DNA from: Pseudomonas sp. CFBP13508 | Lineage (GTDB): Bacteria; Pseudomonadota; Gammaproteobacteria; Pseudomonadales; Pseudomonadaceae | NCBI RefSeq assembly: GCF_005233515.1 | Contig: NZ_QFZZ01000007.1 | Coordinates: 62,001-126,000, forward strand | Reading direction: 5' to 3' | Length of the DNA stretch: 64,000 nt | Part shown: in pieces, positions 41,467 through 50,438 of the stretch | Position numbering within the stretch: the first letter of the stretch is position 1 | How the letters are laid out: each line of letters begins with the position of its first letter | The notes under the pieces: model-generated | Database searches by the model: none | Told to the model about the DNA's origin: nothing | What the model saw: only the letters and a program-made list of their open reading frames with translations | Position numbers and translations under genes: made by a program

Positions 41467-44022
41467 CTAAACAAGTATTCCCAGCAACTTCGCCTTGGCC
41501 ACAGCCTGAGTTCTGCGCTCCACACCCAACTTCCCATTAATACGTCTCGCATGGGTTTTTACAGTATGCAGCGAGATAAAAAGTTGTTCGGCAACTTGCT
41601 GGTTCGAAGCACCTTGGGCAATCAGCATCAGCACTTCGCGTTCGCGCCGACTGAGGCCTGGTGCCTGATCAACGTCGTCGCAATGCCAGTCAGGAACCGG
41701 CCTGGCAGACGTTGTGCCGATGTTGCCTCGGCGTAATTCCCACTCGCGCAGGGCTTGCTGCAACTGGCAGCGCTCCACCAGCATTGCGGCTCGCTGGAAA
41801 GCCTGCTGCGCCTGCACCGCCTCACCGCTGGATTCGGCCAACTGGGTGTAGGCCAGCAGCAACTCCGTTTCTGCCGCCAACATGCCTTTGGCCTGAACAT
41901 GTTTCAACAATCGTTCAATGCCTGGCAGACCGGTTTCGTCCGGATTCAATTGCGCATGCGCGCAGGCCAGCAAGTATTCGATGCGAATAATCAGTTCGAA
42001 CGTCGCGGGTGGCGCCTGCAACGCAGAGGGTCCTCGGTAATGCCGTAGCAGTCGGCCCAACGCTTCCTGGACAAGATGCGGTCGCCCCTGCTGCAACCAG
42101 AACTGGCTGCTGACCTGCAACACGACACCGCGATAGACCGTATCGGGAATCTGCCGCTGCTGCATGACCCTTTCGGCTTCGCGCAGGCGCTCGAAAGCGC
42201 ACGCGTAATCACCGCGATTGCCGGCCAGTTGCGCCTGCCCCAGATAACCATAGAGGACCCGCTTGTCCTGGCTGCGCAAGCAATCTTCGAGACCTTGGCT
42301 GAACAGCTGCGCAGCCTGCTCTTCAAGCCCCATGCACAGCGCCAGCCGTCCGCGTCGCAGGGCAATCCGCCCCAGCAGCGGCGTGGGCACCATAGTGCGC
42401 TGACGCAGCAATTGCTCGATGTCCACCAGCAGACTTTCAGCGCGTACAGGCGCTCCTCGCTGCTCAAGCCATTGCGCATGATCAAGCTCCAGCAACCCCT
42501 CGAACAACAGGGAGCCATGCGCGCGCGCCAGGCACAGCGCCTCGCGGTTAAGGGCGTGGGCCTGATCGAGTTCACCGCATAGCAACGCCTGCTGGGTCAG
42601 TCCCGACAGGCACATCACACGCGCCTGCCAGGCATCGTCAGCCAGCGCTGACAACGCCTCCTGAAAACAGGCGCGCGCCGGCTCCATTTGCCCTTGCAGG
42701 TGGCAAAGCCAACCCTGTTGCGCCTGCCAGCGGGCCAAGAGTTGCTGCTCCAGTTGCGCTGTCGGCTGCGGCATGAAGCGGCCGAGATGGGCCATGCATT
42801 GCCCGGCCTGTTGAAATCGCCCGGCAAACAATAAGGCGCCCGTGACCAGCCCGACCAGCTGCGGTGTCATCAGGGTCAGCTCCTGACTTTGCTGCTCGTG
42901 CAAGCGCAACAGCAGGACGACCGCCTGGTCCTCGAACAAGTCTTCGAAGTTGAAATGCTGCAACAGGCTGACGGCGGTTTCGTACTCCTCGGCCAACAAC
43001 GCTTGCTCGAACGCTGCTCGCCAATCCTGCGCCGCAGTGAACCACTGACAGGCGCGCCGGTGCCAGGAGCGTGCACATGGCCAGTGCGACGCCTGCATGA
43101 TTCGCGACAGCGGCCGGAAGACCTGCAACCAATCGGCGGACTCCTGCCATGGCTCGATAAAGCAGCCCAGCACTTGCAGATCATGCAGCAGCCGGGCGCC
43201 TTCGCCGGGGCCGAACAAATGCTCGCACAACGACGCATTGAACCGTGGCAGGTGCGCCAGAACACGCCATGCCTCGTCCTGCTCCGGCGTCAGGTTGCTG
43301 AAGAGTTCGTGCTGCAGATAATCCAGAAGAGTGTCGACACGCTGCTGTGGTTGCGGGTTTTGCGACCAGTCACATTTTTGCAGGAGTGCCATGCGCGCCC
43401 CCGCGCACCAGCCACCGGTACGCTGAATGATGCGGCCAGCGACACGGTCCGCCTGATCTGGCGGCAAATGGCGCAACACCGATACCACCTCATCGTGAGT
43501 CAGCGCCAGGCTGGCGGGTTCGGATTCGTAGAGTTCATCATCGAGCAACAGCCGCGGCCAGTTGCACTGCGGCCGGCGGCGAGTGCTGATCCACCAGGTG
43601 AGCGCCGGGCTGCTGATTGCCAGCAAGCGATCAAACAACGCATCCAGAGCCGGATCCGGCAGGCGACTGTAATCGTCAATAAACAGCGAAGTCGGTTTCG
43701 ACCAATGGGCCAGCTCCGCCATCAGTTGCGTTTCGTCAAGGCCTTCGACAAGCCCGAGCGCCCGCCTCAGACGCAGGCAGAATTCTTCGGTGCTGAGCGC
43801 CGCGCCTGCCAGCGGCAGCCAGATTGCCTCGCACTCCGTACGCACCTGCAGAAGACATTCGGTGAGCAGTGCGGTTTTGCCACTGCCCGCGGGCGCGCAC
43901 AACAGCTTCACCCGCGCGCTGGATGCCAGTAAAGGTGCGCTCAAACGGCTGCGAGGTTGATGATGCGAAGAAAGCCTGGGCAAAAATCCGGGTCGATCCA
44001 GGCACGGGGTCATGGCGGTCAT
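41467..44022 (-). CDS. MalT/AlkS-type LuxR-family regulator
   Basis: An 851-residue LAL-type activator: Walker A (APAGSGKTAL, about residues 42-51) in an N-terminal ATPase part, a probable Walker B (SLFIDDYSRL), a long TPR-rich middle (about 350-770), and a C-terminal LuxR helix-turn-helix (LSRREREVLMLIAQGASNQQ, then LFISLHTVKTHARRINGKLG). Such proteins switch on target operons when a small molecule binds the TPR part. It lies between the toxin-like gene downstream and the DUF1329/DUF1302 pair upstream, all on the same strand; either could be the target. The DUF pair is a frequent companion of such regulators. Confidence 0.9.
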   Translation of the reverse strand: MTAMTPCLDRPGFLPRLSSHHQPRSRLSAPLLASSARVKLLCAPAGSGKTALLTECLLQVRTECEAIWLPLAGAALSTEEFCLRLRRALGLVEGLDETQLMAELAHWSKPTSLFIDDYSRLPDPALDALFDRLLAISSPALTWWISTRRRPQCNWPRLLLDDELYESEPASLALTHDEVVSVLRHLPPDQADRVAGRIIQRTGGWCAGARMALLQKCDWSQNPQPQQRVDTLLDYLQHELFSNLTPEQDEAWRVLAHLPRFNASLCEHLFGPGEGARLLHDLQVLGCFIEPWQESADWLQVFRPLSRIMQASHWPCARSWHRRACQWFTAAQDWRAAFEQALLAEEYETAVSLLQHFNFEDLFEDQAVVLLLRLHEQQSQELTLMTPQLVGLVTGALLFAGRFQQAGQCMAHLGRFMPQPTAQLEQQLLARWQAQQGWLCHLQGQMEPARACFQEALSALADDAWQARVMCLSGLTQQALLCGELDQAHALNREALCLARAHGSLLFEGLLELDHAQWLEQRGAPVRAESLLVDIEQLLRQRTMVPTPLLGRIALRRGRLALCMGLEEQAAQLFSQGLEDCLRSQDKRVLYGYLGQAQLAGNRGDYACAFERLREAERVMQQRQIPDTVYRGVVLQVSSQFWLQQGRPHLVQEALGRLLRHYRGPSALQAPPATFELIIRIEYLLACAHAQLNPDETGLPGIERLLKHVQAKGMLAAETELLLAYTQLAESSGEAVQAQQAFQRAAMLVERCQLQQALREWELRRGNIGTTSARPVPDWHCDDVDQAPGLSRREREVLMLIAQGASNQQVAEQLFISLHTVKTHARRINGKLGVERRTQAVAKAKLLGILV

Positions 44023-44048
44023 CGGCTGAGCCTTCTTATCGTTGTGCG

Positions 44049-44068
44049 CTCACCCTAGCCCTCTCCCG
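44049..44068. repeat. Single CTCACCCTAGCCCTCTCCC half unit
   Basis: One arm of the CCCTCTCCC repeat family, without partner, next to the start of the LuxR gene. Confidence 0.65.
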
Positions 44069-44108
44069 CGCCCTTGTTGACGAGTATTCAGCACGCTGAT
44101 TGATGGCC

Positions 44109-44139
44109 ATAAAAAAGGCGACCGTGCGGTCGCCTTTTG
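44109..44139. terminator. Intrinsic terminator of the DUF1302/DUF1329 transcript
   Basis: AAAAGGCGACCG (44113-44124 region) pairs with CGGTCGCCTTTT across a TG centre; A tracts on the left and T tracts on the right allow termination in both directions. It lies 22 bases after the DUF1329 stop. Confidence 0.9.
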
Positions 44140-44160
44140 TCCAGCGGTGCAGTTCAAGCG

Positions 44161-45528
44161 TTAGCGCACACCCTCGGCGCGCAGGGCCGAGGGTGTGTAA
44201 TCCGCGGCCTTGGCTTCAAAGCCGAATTCGAAGCTGTGCTTCTCTTCGTTCTTCATGCCCAACGCAATGTAGCGGCCGGCAATGATGTCGTAGAGCGCTT
44301 CCAGCGTGTAGGCCTGGGCCTGATGATCGTAGTAGTACTGCGCGTGACCTTCGGCGACGCGCCACAGTTGCCCGCGACCGTCGTAGTGATCGGCCAGTGC
44401 CACTTGCCAGCTGTCCTCGTCGATGTACATGTGGCGCTTGGCGTAGATGTGCCGCTCGTTCGGTTTCACCGTGCCGATCACTTCCCAGACGCGGTGCAGT
44501 TCGTAACGGGTCAGGTCCTGATTGATATGCCCGGCCTTGACGATGTCGTCGTACTTGAGCTTCGGCGAGTCGAGTTTGTAGCTGTTGTAGGGAATGTACA
44601 TTTCCTTCTTGCCGACCAGTTTCCAGTCGTAGCGATCCGGCGCGCCGGAGAACATGTCGAAGTTGTCGGAAGTCCTCAGGCCATCGGCCGCTGTACCCGG
44701 ACCGTCATAGGCCACTTGCGGTGCCCGACGTACGCGGCGTTGACCGGCGTTGTAGATCCACGCCAGACGCGGTTCCTTCACCTGATCGAGGGTTTCGTGC
44801 ACCAGCAGCACGTTACCGGCCAGCCGCGCCGGCGCAGTCACCGATTGCTTGAAGAAGGTCAGCACGTTGGCGGCTTTTTCCGGGTCGATGTCTTTCATCA
44901 GTTGCGGCACGGCGATCTCTTCTTCGAAGCGGATCGGCGTGTAGCTGCCGTTGGTCTGCGGCGTGACCTGGGTGATGATCCGCCGCAGATTGCCACCGTG
45001 ATAACGGGTGATGTGGTTCCACAGCACCTCGACGCCGTTCTTGGGAATCGGGAAGGCGTAGTAGCGATTGCCGGTGAAATTGGCCAGGCCGTTGCCGTCG
45101 TTGATCGCGTTGACGTTCAGCGCGCTGCGCTTGGCCGACTCATAGATTTCCGCTGGCGCGCCCACGGTGCGGTGGGTCGGGTAGACCGGAATCTTGTAGG
45201 TTTCCGGGTAGCGTTTGAACATCGCCACCTGGCCTTCGGAGAGCTTGCTTTTGTACTGCTCGACGTTCGCGGCGGTGATGGTGAACAGCGGTTTTTCGTT
45301 GGCAAACGGGTCGGCGAGGAAGCCCTTGCTGTCCACTGCGCCGGCGTTTTTCGGGATGCCGCCGGTCCATGCCGGGATCGAACCGTCCGCGTTGCCGGCT
45401 TTTTCCGCTCCGAGCGGGGTCAGGCTGGTGCCGAGTTTGTTGGCTTCATCCGGCGACACCGCCGCCATCACGTTGGCGGCCAGCAGACTCAAGGCCAGCA
45501 CGCCACATTGCAGAATCGTTTTGCGCAT
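44161..45528 (-). CDS. DUF1329 outer-membrane-associated protein
   Basis: A 455-residue exported protein of the DUF1329 family, whose fold resembles lipoprotein-localisation (LolA/LolB-like) proteins. A Sec signal ends near ANVMA. The conserved body includes TPLGAEKAGNADGSIPAWTGG at the N-terminus and repeated beta segments (KRHMYIDEDSWQVALADHYD). The second ATG at 45528 is preferred because GAAGG is spaced correctly before it. It follows the DUF1302 gene by 23 bases and forms one operon with it. These pairs are often linked to RND exporters of lipid-like substrates, but none is in this window. Confidence 0.88.
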   Translation of the reverse strand: MRKTILQCGVLALSLLAANVMAAVSPDEANKLGTSLTPLGAEKAGNADGSIPAWTGGIPKNAGAVDSKGFLADPFANEKPLFTITAANVEQYKSKLSEGQVAMFKRYPETYKIPVYPTHRTVGAPAEIYESAKRSALNVNAINDGNGLANFTGNRYYAFPIPKNGVEVLWNHITRYHGGNLRRIITQVTPQTNGSYTPIRFEEEIAVPQLMKDIDPEKAANVLTFFKQSVTAPARLAGNVLLVHETLDQVKEPRLAWIYNAGQRRVRRAPQVAYDGPGTAADGLRTSDNFDMFSGAPDRYDWKLVGKKEMYIPYNSYKLDSPKLKYDDIVKAGHINQDLTRYELHRVWEVIGTVKPNERHIYAKRHMYIDEDSWQVALADHYDGRGQLWRVAEGHAQYYYDHQAQAYTLEALYDIIAGRYIALGMKNEEKHSFEFGFEAKAADYTPSALRAEGVR

Positions 45529-45551
45529 TGCAGTCATCCTTCTCGGGCAGA

Positions 45552-47345
45552 TCAGAAGTTCACGCCGAAGCTAAGGGCCACGAAGTCACGGTCTTCGAGG
45601 ACGTTGTAGTCGCCACCGAAAAAGTCGGTGTAACTCAGGCTTGCGGTGTAGGTGTTGCGGTAGTCGGCATCGACGCCGACGCTGATGGCTTTCGCACCTT
45701 CGTTGAACAGACCGTTGGGGCCGTAACCGGCGACGTCATGGGACCACGACAGGTTGGGCTTGAGGTTGATCCCGCCGATGACGTTGGCGTAATCGAGAAT
45801 CGCCCGGGCGCGATAGCCCCACGAAGTCGAGGTGACGAAGCCGTCGGTATCGCCGCCGAATCCGTACTGACCGTAGACCGAATCACGGCCATAACGCAGC
45901 TCACTGCGGGACTCCAGACCACCGACATGCACCACCGCCGCTTCACCGACCACGGTCAGGCGTTCGGCGCCGAGCACCTGATCGAAGAAGTGCGTGAGGG
46001 TGCTCTGGACCTGTGTGACTTCCTTGCGCCGGTAGCCTTTGTTGTCGGCACCCGGCGAAGTGGCGAGTGGCGATGCGGTGCCGCCGGCAATCGGGTTGAC
46101 CAGCGCCAGGGTCAGGTCGTTGGTGTTGACCTGCACCGGCGCGTTCGGCCGGTAGCTGATCTCGCCGGTCCACGCGGTGCCGGTGGGCAGCGTGGTGGAG
46201 AAACTCGCGCCGTACAGACGAATGTCTTCCGGGTATTCGAGGTAATACTGACCGCGCCCGAGCATCACGCTCTGCGCCAGCCCCGCACCGCTGCCAGGCG
46301 CGAGGCCGTTGGCAATGCCGACCATGCCTGGCAACGCCGCCAGTGTCGACAGCCCCGCCGTGGTGGTGCCGACCGTCGGTGTACGGCTGTGGTAGTTCAT
46401 GAAGTAGAGGCCGTATTCGGTGTCTTCGCCGAGCCAGCGCAGCGCCGTGCCCCACTGCCCGGAATCGCGCGCATCGCGATCGCCGCCACGGGGGATCACC
46501 ACGCCCTCGCGGGTGACCTGAATGCCTTGGCCGAACGCGGTGGTCAGCGGCACCAGTGGCGCCACCGCCGGACTGCCGACGGTGTAGCCGTTGTTGCAAC
46601 CGTCCGCCGCGACGTCGACGCCAAAGAAGGTGCCGCAGTTGTCGAGAACGGTCTGGTCCCACTCCAGTTGGTAGAAGCCTTCGACCGAAAGTTTGTCGGT
46701 CAGGCTCTGCGAACCAAACAGCATGTTCACCGGAATCAGGCCTTCCTTGATCTCGGCACCGGGACGGCGGAATGCCGAGACGTCGACCGGGTTGATGCTG
46801 TTGATCGAGTTGCCGATGAAGGTACTTTCGCCCCAGCTCACCACCTGCTTGCCGGCCCGCACGGTGCCGGGCAAATCGGCGATGGCATAGTTGTGATAGA
46901 CGAATGCATCGAGGATCTGCGCGCCGGAAGATTTGGCGCCTTCCTTGCGGCCGCTGTCGCTGATCTGTTTGAACTCGCGGTCTTCGTCCTTGAGTTCGAA
47001 GTCGTACCAGTATTTGCCCCGCACGAACACGCCGGTATCGCCGTACTTCAGTTCGAGGTCGTGGATACCCTTGAAGATTTTCGAGAAGGTTTCGCCCTTC
47101 TTGAAATTCAGGCGCCCGTCATCACCGGTGGACGATTGTCCGCTGCCGCCATTGACCGTGCCGACCAGCGAACTGTCGGCATCGCGCAGGCCCCAGCTCG
47201 CGCCGACCGAAAGTGACGAGTCGAAGGTACCTTCGATTTCGCCGATGTTGAAGGCGACCGCGTGCGCCTGGGCGCAGCAACCCAAAGCCACCGCAGCGGC
47301 CAGCGCCTGCGGTGTGAAGATGGCGCGCATTGTTGTTTTTGTCAT
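45552..47345 (-). CDS. DUF1302 outer-membrane protein
   Basis: A 597-residue protein with a Sec signal (about residues 1-32, ending CCAQAHA) and an amphipathic beta pattern throughout, ending in a typical outer-membrane Phe (VALSFGVNF), so it is likely a beta-barrel. The body begins FNIGEIEGTFDSSLSVGASW, the family hallmark. GGGGAAG precedes the ATG at 47345; the longer frame to 47588 has no family sequence. It is cotranscribed with DUF1329 and probably regulated by the MalT-type activator downstream. The substrate, if it is a channel, is unknown. Confidence 0.9.
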   Translation of the reverse strand: MTKTTMRAIFTPQALAAAVALGCCAQAHAVAFNIGEIEGTFDSSLSVGASWGLRDADSSLVGTVNGGSGQSSTGDDGRLNFKKGETFSKIFKGIHDLELKYGDTGVFVRGKYWYDFELKDEDREFKQISDSGRKEGAKSSGAQILDAFVYHNYAIADLPGTVRAGKQVVSWGESTFIGNSINSINPVDVSAFRRPGAEIKEGLIPVNMLFGSQSLTDKLSVEGFYQLEWDQTVLDNCGTFFGVDVAADGCNNGYTVGSPAVAPLVPLTTAFGQGIQVTREGVVIPRGGDRDARDSGQWGTALRWLGEDTEYGLYFMNYHSRTPTVGTTTAGLSTLAALPGMVGIANGLAPGSGAGLAQSVMLGRGQYYLEYPEDIRLYGASFSTTLPTGTAWTGEISYRPNAPVQVNTNDLTLALVNPIAGGTASPLATSPGADNKGYRRKEVTQVQSTLTHFFDQVLGAERLTVVGEAAVVHVGGLESRSELRYGRDSVYGQYGFGGDTDGFVTSTSWGYRARAILDYANVIGGINLKPNLSWSHDVAGYGPNGLFNEGAKAISVGVDADYRNTYTASLSYTDFFGGDYNVLEDRDFVALSFGVNF

Positions 47346-48053
47346 GCGTCTTCCCCGGTGAGTGACAGAAGGCCCCACCCTACTGCCGGGCGCTGCGGTC
47401 GATAAGCGCACCAAGGAGGTATTTGCGTTGTCGCTCGAAAGGATGAATGGCCTTGCCCGGCGTGGGCTGTAGCGGTTCATGGACTGGCTGGATGGCGCAT
47501 CATCAGCGCCATGCATGGGCACGCCACTGTTGCGCGCCCCGTAACAGTGCATGTCCGGAATCGGTATTTTTCCTACAGGCTCAAGCACTTATTCTGAGCG
47601 CGCTTTCCCGGACATTGCGGAAAGCGCTGAGCCCGCTCCGCTGCATGCGGCTGCGATTGGCTACAGGTTTCGGATAAATCGATTTTCCGGTTTATCACCC
47701 CGGTGTTCACTGACGTTGATTTGTAGCTCCTTGATCCAACGTCTTACCTTGGCCGCTGCGTTTGCAGCGGCCTTTTTTATGGGCGTTTAAAAAGGCTGGA
47801 TAGCGGTTCGGCAACGCTTCCGATCAGCGCGTCGGACATTTCTTCGAAGCTCGGACGAATTCCTTCTGCATCGATGAAAACCCGCGAAAACCCTTTCGAC
47901 ACAAGGCCCTGTTACTGACGGGCTTCTCGGATTTGATAACCGTCACTCTGATGTAACTTGAAACACCTCAACCATTCGCTGGTGACACGGATGTCATCGC
48001 CATCCGTGCGCACTTTCAAGCGAGTGAAAACGCACATTCAAAAGGATATGAAT
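47346..48053. other. Long intergenic region with an orphan terminator
   Basis: About 700 bases between the divergent DUF1302 gene and the pyocin gene hold no convincing protein gene; the frames seen there lack ribosome sites and domains. They do hold a 9-bp hairpin (47600-47608 with 47619-47627) and a strong plus-strand terminator at 47751-47778 with no gene before it. An 8-bp inverted repeat (CACGGATG at 47986-47993, CATCCGTG at 48001-48008) lies just ahead of the pyocin. Confidence 0.6.
47751..47778 (+). terminator. Orphan Rho-independent terminator
   Basis: GGCCGCTGC and GCAGCGGCC (9-bp perfect stem, GTTT loop) are followed by six T residues. No plus-strand protein gene ends before it, so it may close a small RNA. 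Confidence 0.85.
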
Positions 48054-50138
48054 ATGCCAAAGCCTCCACCGTTGGAACTGGATCCAGTACATATCAGGGA
48101 GCTCGGCCCTGATGGCTTCGAACCATTCAAAGAACGCGACATGAATTACTCCTACAGCGGCATGTTCGGCCCTGCCGGCGCCAATCCGCAGACGCGTGAA
48201 TTGGTGCATGAAACGCAAGTCGCCGTGGAACAGGAATTCAACGCAAGAACCGCCTCGATTCCACAAACCATTGAGGTCGAACTGGCGGCGACCAGGCTGG
48301 AAGGGCCGACGAATCCTCTGCTACCTGCCGCGGCACTGGCCCGCGAAGTGGGCGTCAGGAACACGTTTATTCAACGCAAGAGCGCCGAGTTTCAACGGCA
48401 GACTGCCATCGCCAACCGCTTTTATGGCAGCGATCCACTGGGAAAAACCTTCAAGGATTACCTGAATCAGGCATCGGCCAATCGGCGCGCGCATGGCGCA
48501 GCGGTCCGCAGCAGAGCGTTGTGGAGCGAGTCCTTTCGGGCCGCCCACGAAGCGCGGCTGCTGGGCCAGACATTGGCGCTGCTCAACCAGCAACAGGCTG
48601 GCGTACTCAATTGGCTGGCCACCGTGCAGGCCCAGGATCAGGCCCAGGCGGCAGCGGCAGAGGCGCAACGCCAAGCTGCAGAACATGCCCGCATTGCCGC
48701 GGAGCAACAGCGCCAGCGTGACATTGCCGAAGCGGCGCGCCGGGAGCAGGAAGAAATCCGCGCACGCGAACAGGCACGTCTGGCCGCGTTGGCGGAGCAA
48801 CAGCGTCGCGATGCCGAACAGGCTCGACTGGCGGCTGAGACCGCGCGCCTGAATGCTGAGGCTGAAGCTCGGGAGAAAGAGCGGATGGCTGCGTTGAAAA
48901 TCGCCCAGGCCGAGGCAGATGCCAAAGCTGAAGCAGCGGCGCTGGCCCATGCGGCAGAACAGGCTCGGTTACAGGATGAAAGGAAACATGTCTTTCCGGC
49001 TTCTGGAGCAGTGGCAAGCAACGGCCCGGCCGTTTCTTTCGCTTCGACAGCCGTCCCGCTCAGCCCGGCTATCTCGGCGGGAATACTCAATGCGCTACGC
49101 ACCGCAAAAGCGACCCTGACAGCGACGGGCACGGCGCTGTTCGGCAGTCCAGTACTGATGGGGTTCGCAGCGCTATTGATGCCGTCACCTCTGGGCAACA
49201 GCGAACGCTTCGCCATGAGCGTTCCACTGGCCGAGCTGTCGTCCGAGCCGGCCGAGACGCTACGTGACATCGCAGGCCGGCAGGGTACTTTGGAGATGCA
49301 GGTCGGGCTAGGCGTCAGGCGACTCGGGGCTGGCACGCAAGTGTTCGTCGCTACGAGTGATGACTTCCATATTCGCTCAAGTGTGCTGGTCCTCAATGCC
49401 GCATACGATTTGCTCAACGACGTATACAAGGTCGCACTATCGGACTCGCCCACCGATTTCCTGACCTGGACGCCGGCAATCTCGCCGGGTGGCCAATCGA
49501 CCGCTTTGCCAATAGTGGATACCGATTCGCCCGCCTATTCCGGCGCTTCTCTTGTTCCGGTTGAAGGGCGGCTGGATCTGAACCCGATCCTGGTTGAAGG
49601 CTGGGATCGATTCATCATTGTGTTTCCGGCTGATTCGGGGATTGAGCCGCTTTATGTGGTGTTCAGCAGTCCTTATAAAGGGGCGACCGTAGAAGGGAAG
49701 CACAGTGGGCGTAGTTTCAACCCTGACGAGATTGGAGATGAAATATCAGATTTGCAGTGGGCAACAGCCGCTGTTTCATCGGAAGGAACGGACATTGTGA
49801 AGTTACACATTTCAAAGTTTCCGCAATCAGCTGCCAATGACGTAATGCTTGATCGCCTGGAGCGAATCGCTCGTGGAGAACTCGAAGCTACCGACACTGA
49901 CAGACGTTTCTACACTCACGAGATAAGAGAGTTCGAACGATTCAGAGCTTTAGGCTTCGGTGATACCGAGATGCCAGAAATCGGGTCACCGATCTGGAAT
50001 AACGTGCATACAGCAACGTTGGAAGATTTCCGGCTAAAAGATGATCCGGCGCTTCTTTACACGCCCGAAGCACTGGCTGCCGCAATGGAGCAGGAAGAAC
50101 GTGATTATCAGAAGTTGCTGAAGGAGATGTGGCAATGA
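48054..50138 (+). CDS. S-type pyocin (bacteriocin) with unrecognised killing domain
   Basis: A 694-residue S-type pyocin. The N-terminal region (about 1-185) should bind the target receptor; a long Ala/Glu/Gln/Arg-rich coiled coil follows (about 186-312). A hydrophobic stretch (AISAGILNALRTAKATLTAT, LMGFAALLMPSPLG) leads into the pyocin S translocation domain (about 366-546, with FVATSDDFHIRSSVLVLNAA and PVEGRLDLNPILVEG). The C-terminal 150 residues (GKHSGRSFNPDEIGDEISDL, then FYTHEIREFERFRALGFGD and WNNVHTATLEDFRLK) are not an HNH DNase, colicin D/E5 tRNase or colicin M domain that I know. AAAGG fits the ATG at 48054. The stop overlaps the candidate immunity gene. Confidence 0.87.
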   Translation: MPKPPPLELDPVHIRELGPDGFEPFKERDMNYSYSGMFGPAGANPQTRELVHETQVAVEQEFNARTASIPQTIEVELAATRLEGPTNPLLPAAALAREVGVRNTFIQRKSAEFQRQTAIANRFYGSDPLGKTFKDYLNQASANRRAHGAAVRSRALWSESFRAAHEARLLGQTLALLNQQQAGVLNWLATVQAQDQAQAAAAEAQRQAAEHARIAAEQQRQRDIAEAARREQEEIRAREQARLAALAEQQRRDAEQARLAAETARLNAEAEAREKERMAALKIAQAEADAKAEAAALAHAAEQARLQDERKHVFPASGAVASNGPAVSFASTAVPLSPAISAGILNALRTAKATLTATGTALFGSPVLMGFAALLMPSPLGNSERFAMSVPLAELSSEPAETLRDIAGRQGTLEMQVGLGVRRLGAGTQVFVATSDDFHIRSSVLVLNAAYDLLNDVYKVALSDSPTDFLTWTPAISPGGQSTALPIVDTDSPAYSGASLVPVEGRLDLNPILVEGWDRFIIVFPADSGIEPLYVVFSSPYKGATVEGKHSGRSFNPDEIGDEISDLQWATAAVSSEGTDIVKLHISKFPQSAANDVMLDRLERIARGELEATDTDRRFYTHEIREFERFRALGFGDTEMPEIGSPIWNNVHTATLEDFRLKDDPALLYTPEALAAAMEQEERDYQKLLKEMWQ

Positions 50139-50395
50139 GCACCGTTGAGATGATTGTTAAAAATGAACCTCTGGATGACATTGTCACGGTGTTCGCGTTA
50201 CTTCAGGCAACGCCACATCTGGACATGATGATCAGACGCCACAATCGAGACCTGATCAACGAGTATGGGACCCTGGAAGCATCGTACTCTCGGCTCTTCG
50301 CTGCAGGAATCTTGCTGGAGGGAGAAAAGGGCCTGGCTATCAAAGGACCTAACTGGAAGCCGCCCAAGTTCATGACAGAAAAAAGATACATTTGA
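50135..50395 (+). CDS. Candidate pyocin immunity protein
   Basis: An 86-residue protein whose ATG overlaps the pyocin stop (ATGA), with AAGGAG eight bases before it, the tight coupling typical of bacteriocin immunity genes. It has an acidic helical N-terminus (STVEMIVKNEPLDDIVTVFA) and a C-terminus with KGPNWKPPKFMTEKRYI. No family was recognised. It should bind the C-terminal killing domain and protect the producer; this is inferred from position and size only. Confidence 0.75.
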   Translation: MSTVEMIVKNEPLDDIVTVFALLQATPHLDMMIRRHNRDLINEYGTLEASYSRLFAAGILLEGEKGLAIKGPNWKPPKFMTEKRYI

Positions 50396-50438
50396 CAACT
50401 GGAGCCACGAGCCGCGAGGGCTGGTGGCTCCGTTACCT

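Noticed and set aside
45369..47216. 615-residue open frame on the plus strand opposite DUF1302
   Set aside because: It is antisense to a barrel protein with a clean signal peptide and a terminal Phe; the frame shows no recognisable domain.
47447..47790. Two 76-79-residue frames before the pyocin
   Set aside because: They lack ribosome sites and recognisable sequence, and one runs through the terminator stem at 47751-47778.
47958..50395. Prophage or R-type pyocin cluster
   Set aside because: Only an S-type pyocin and a small partner gene are present; no tail, lysis or integrase genes lie nearby.
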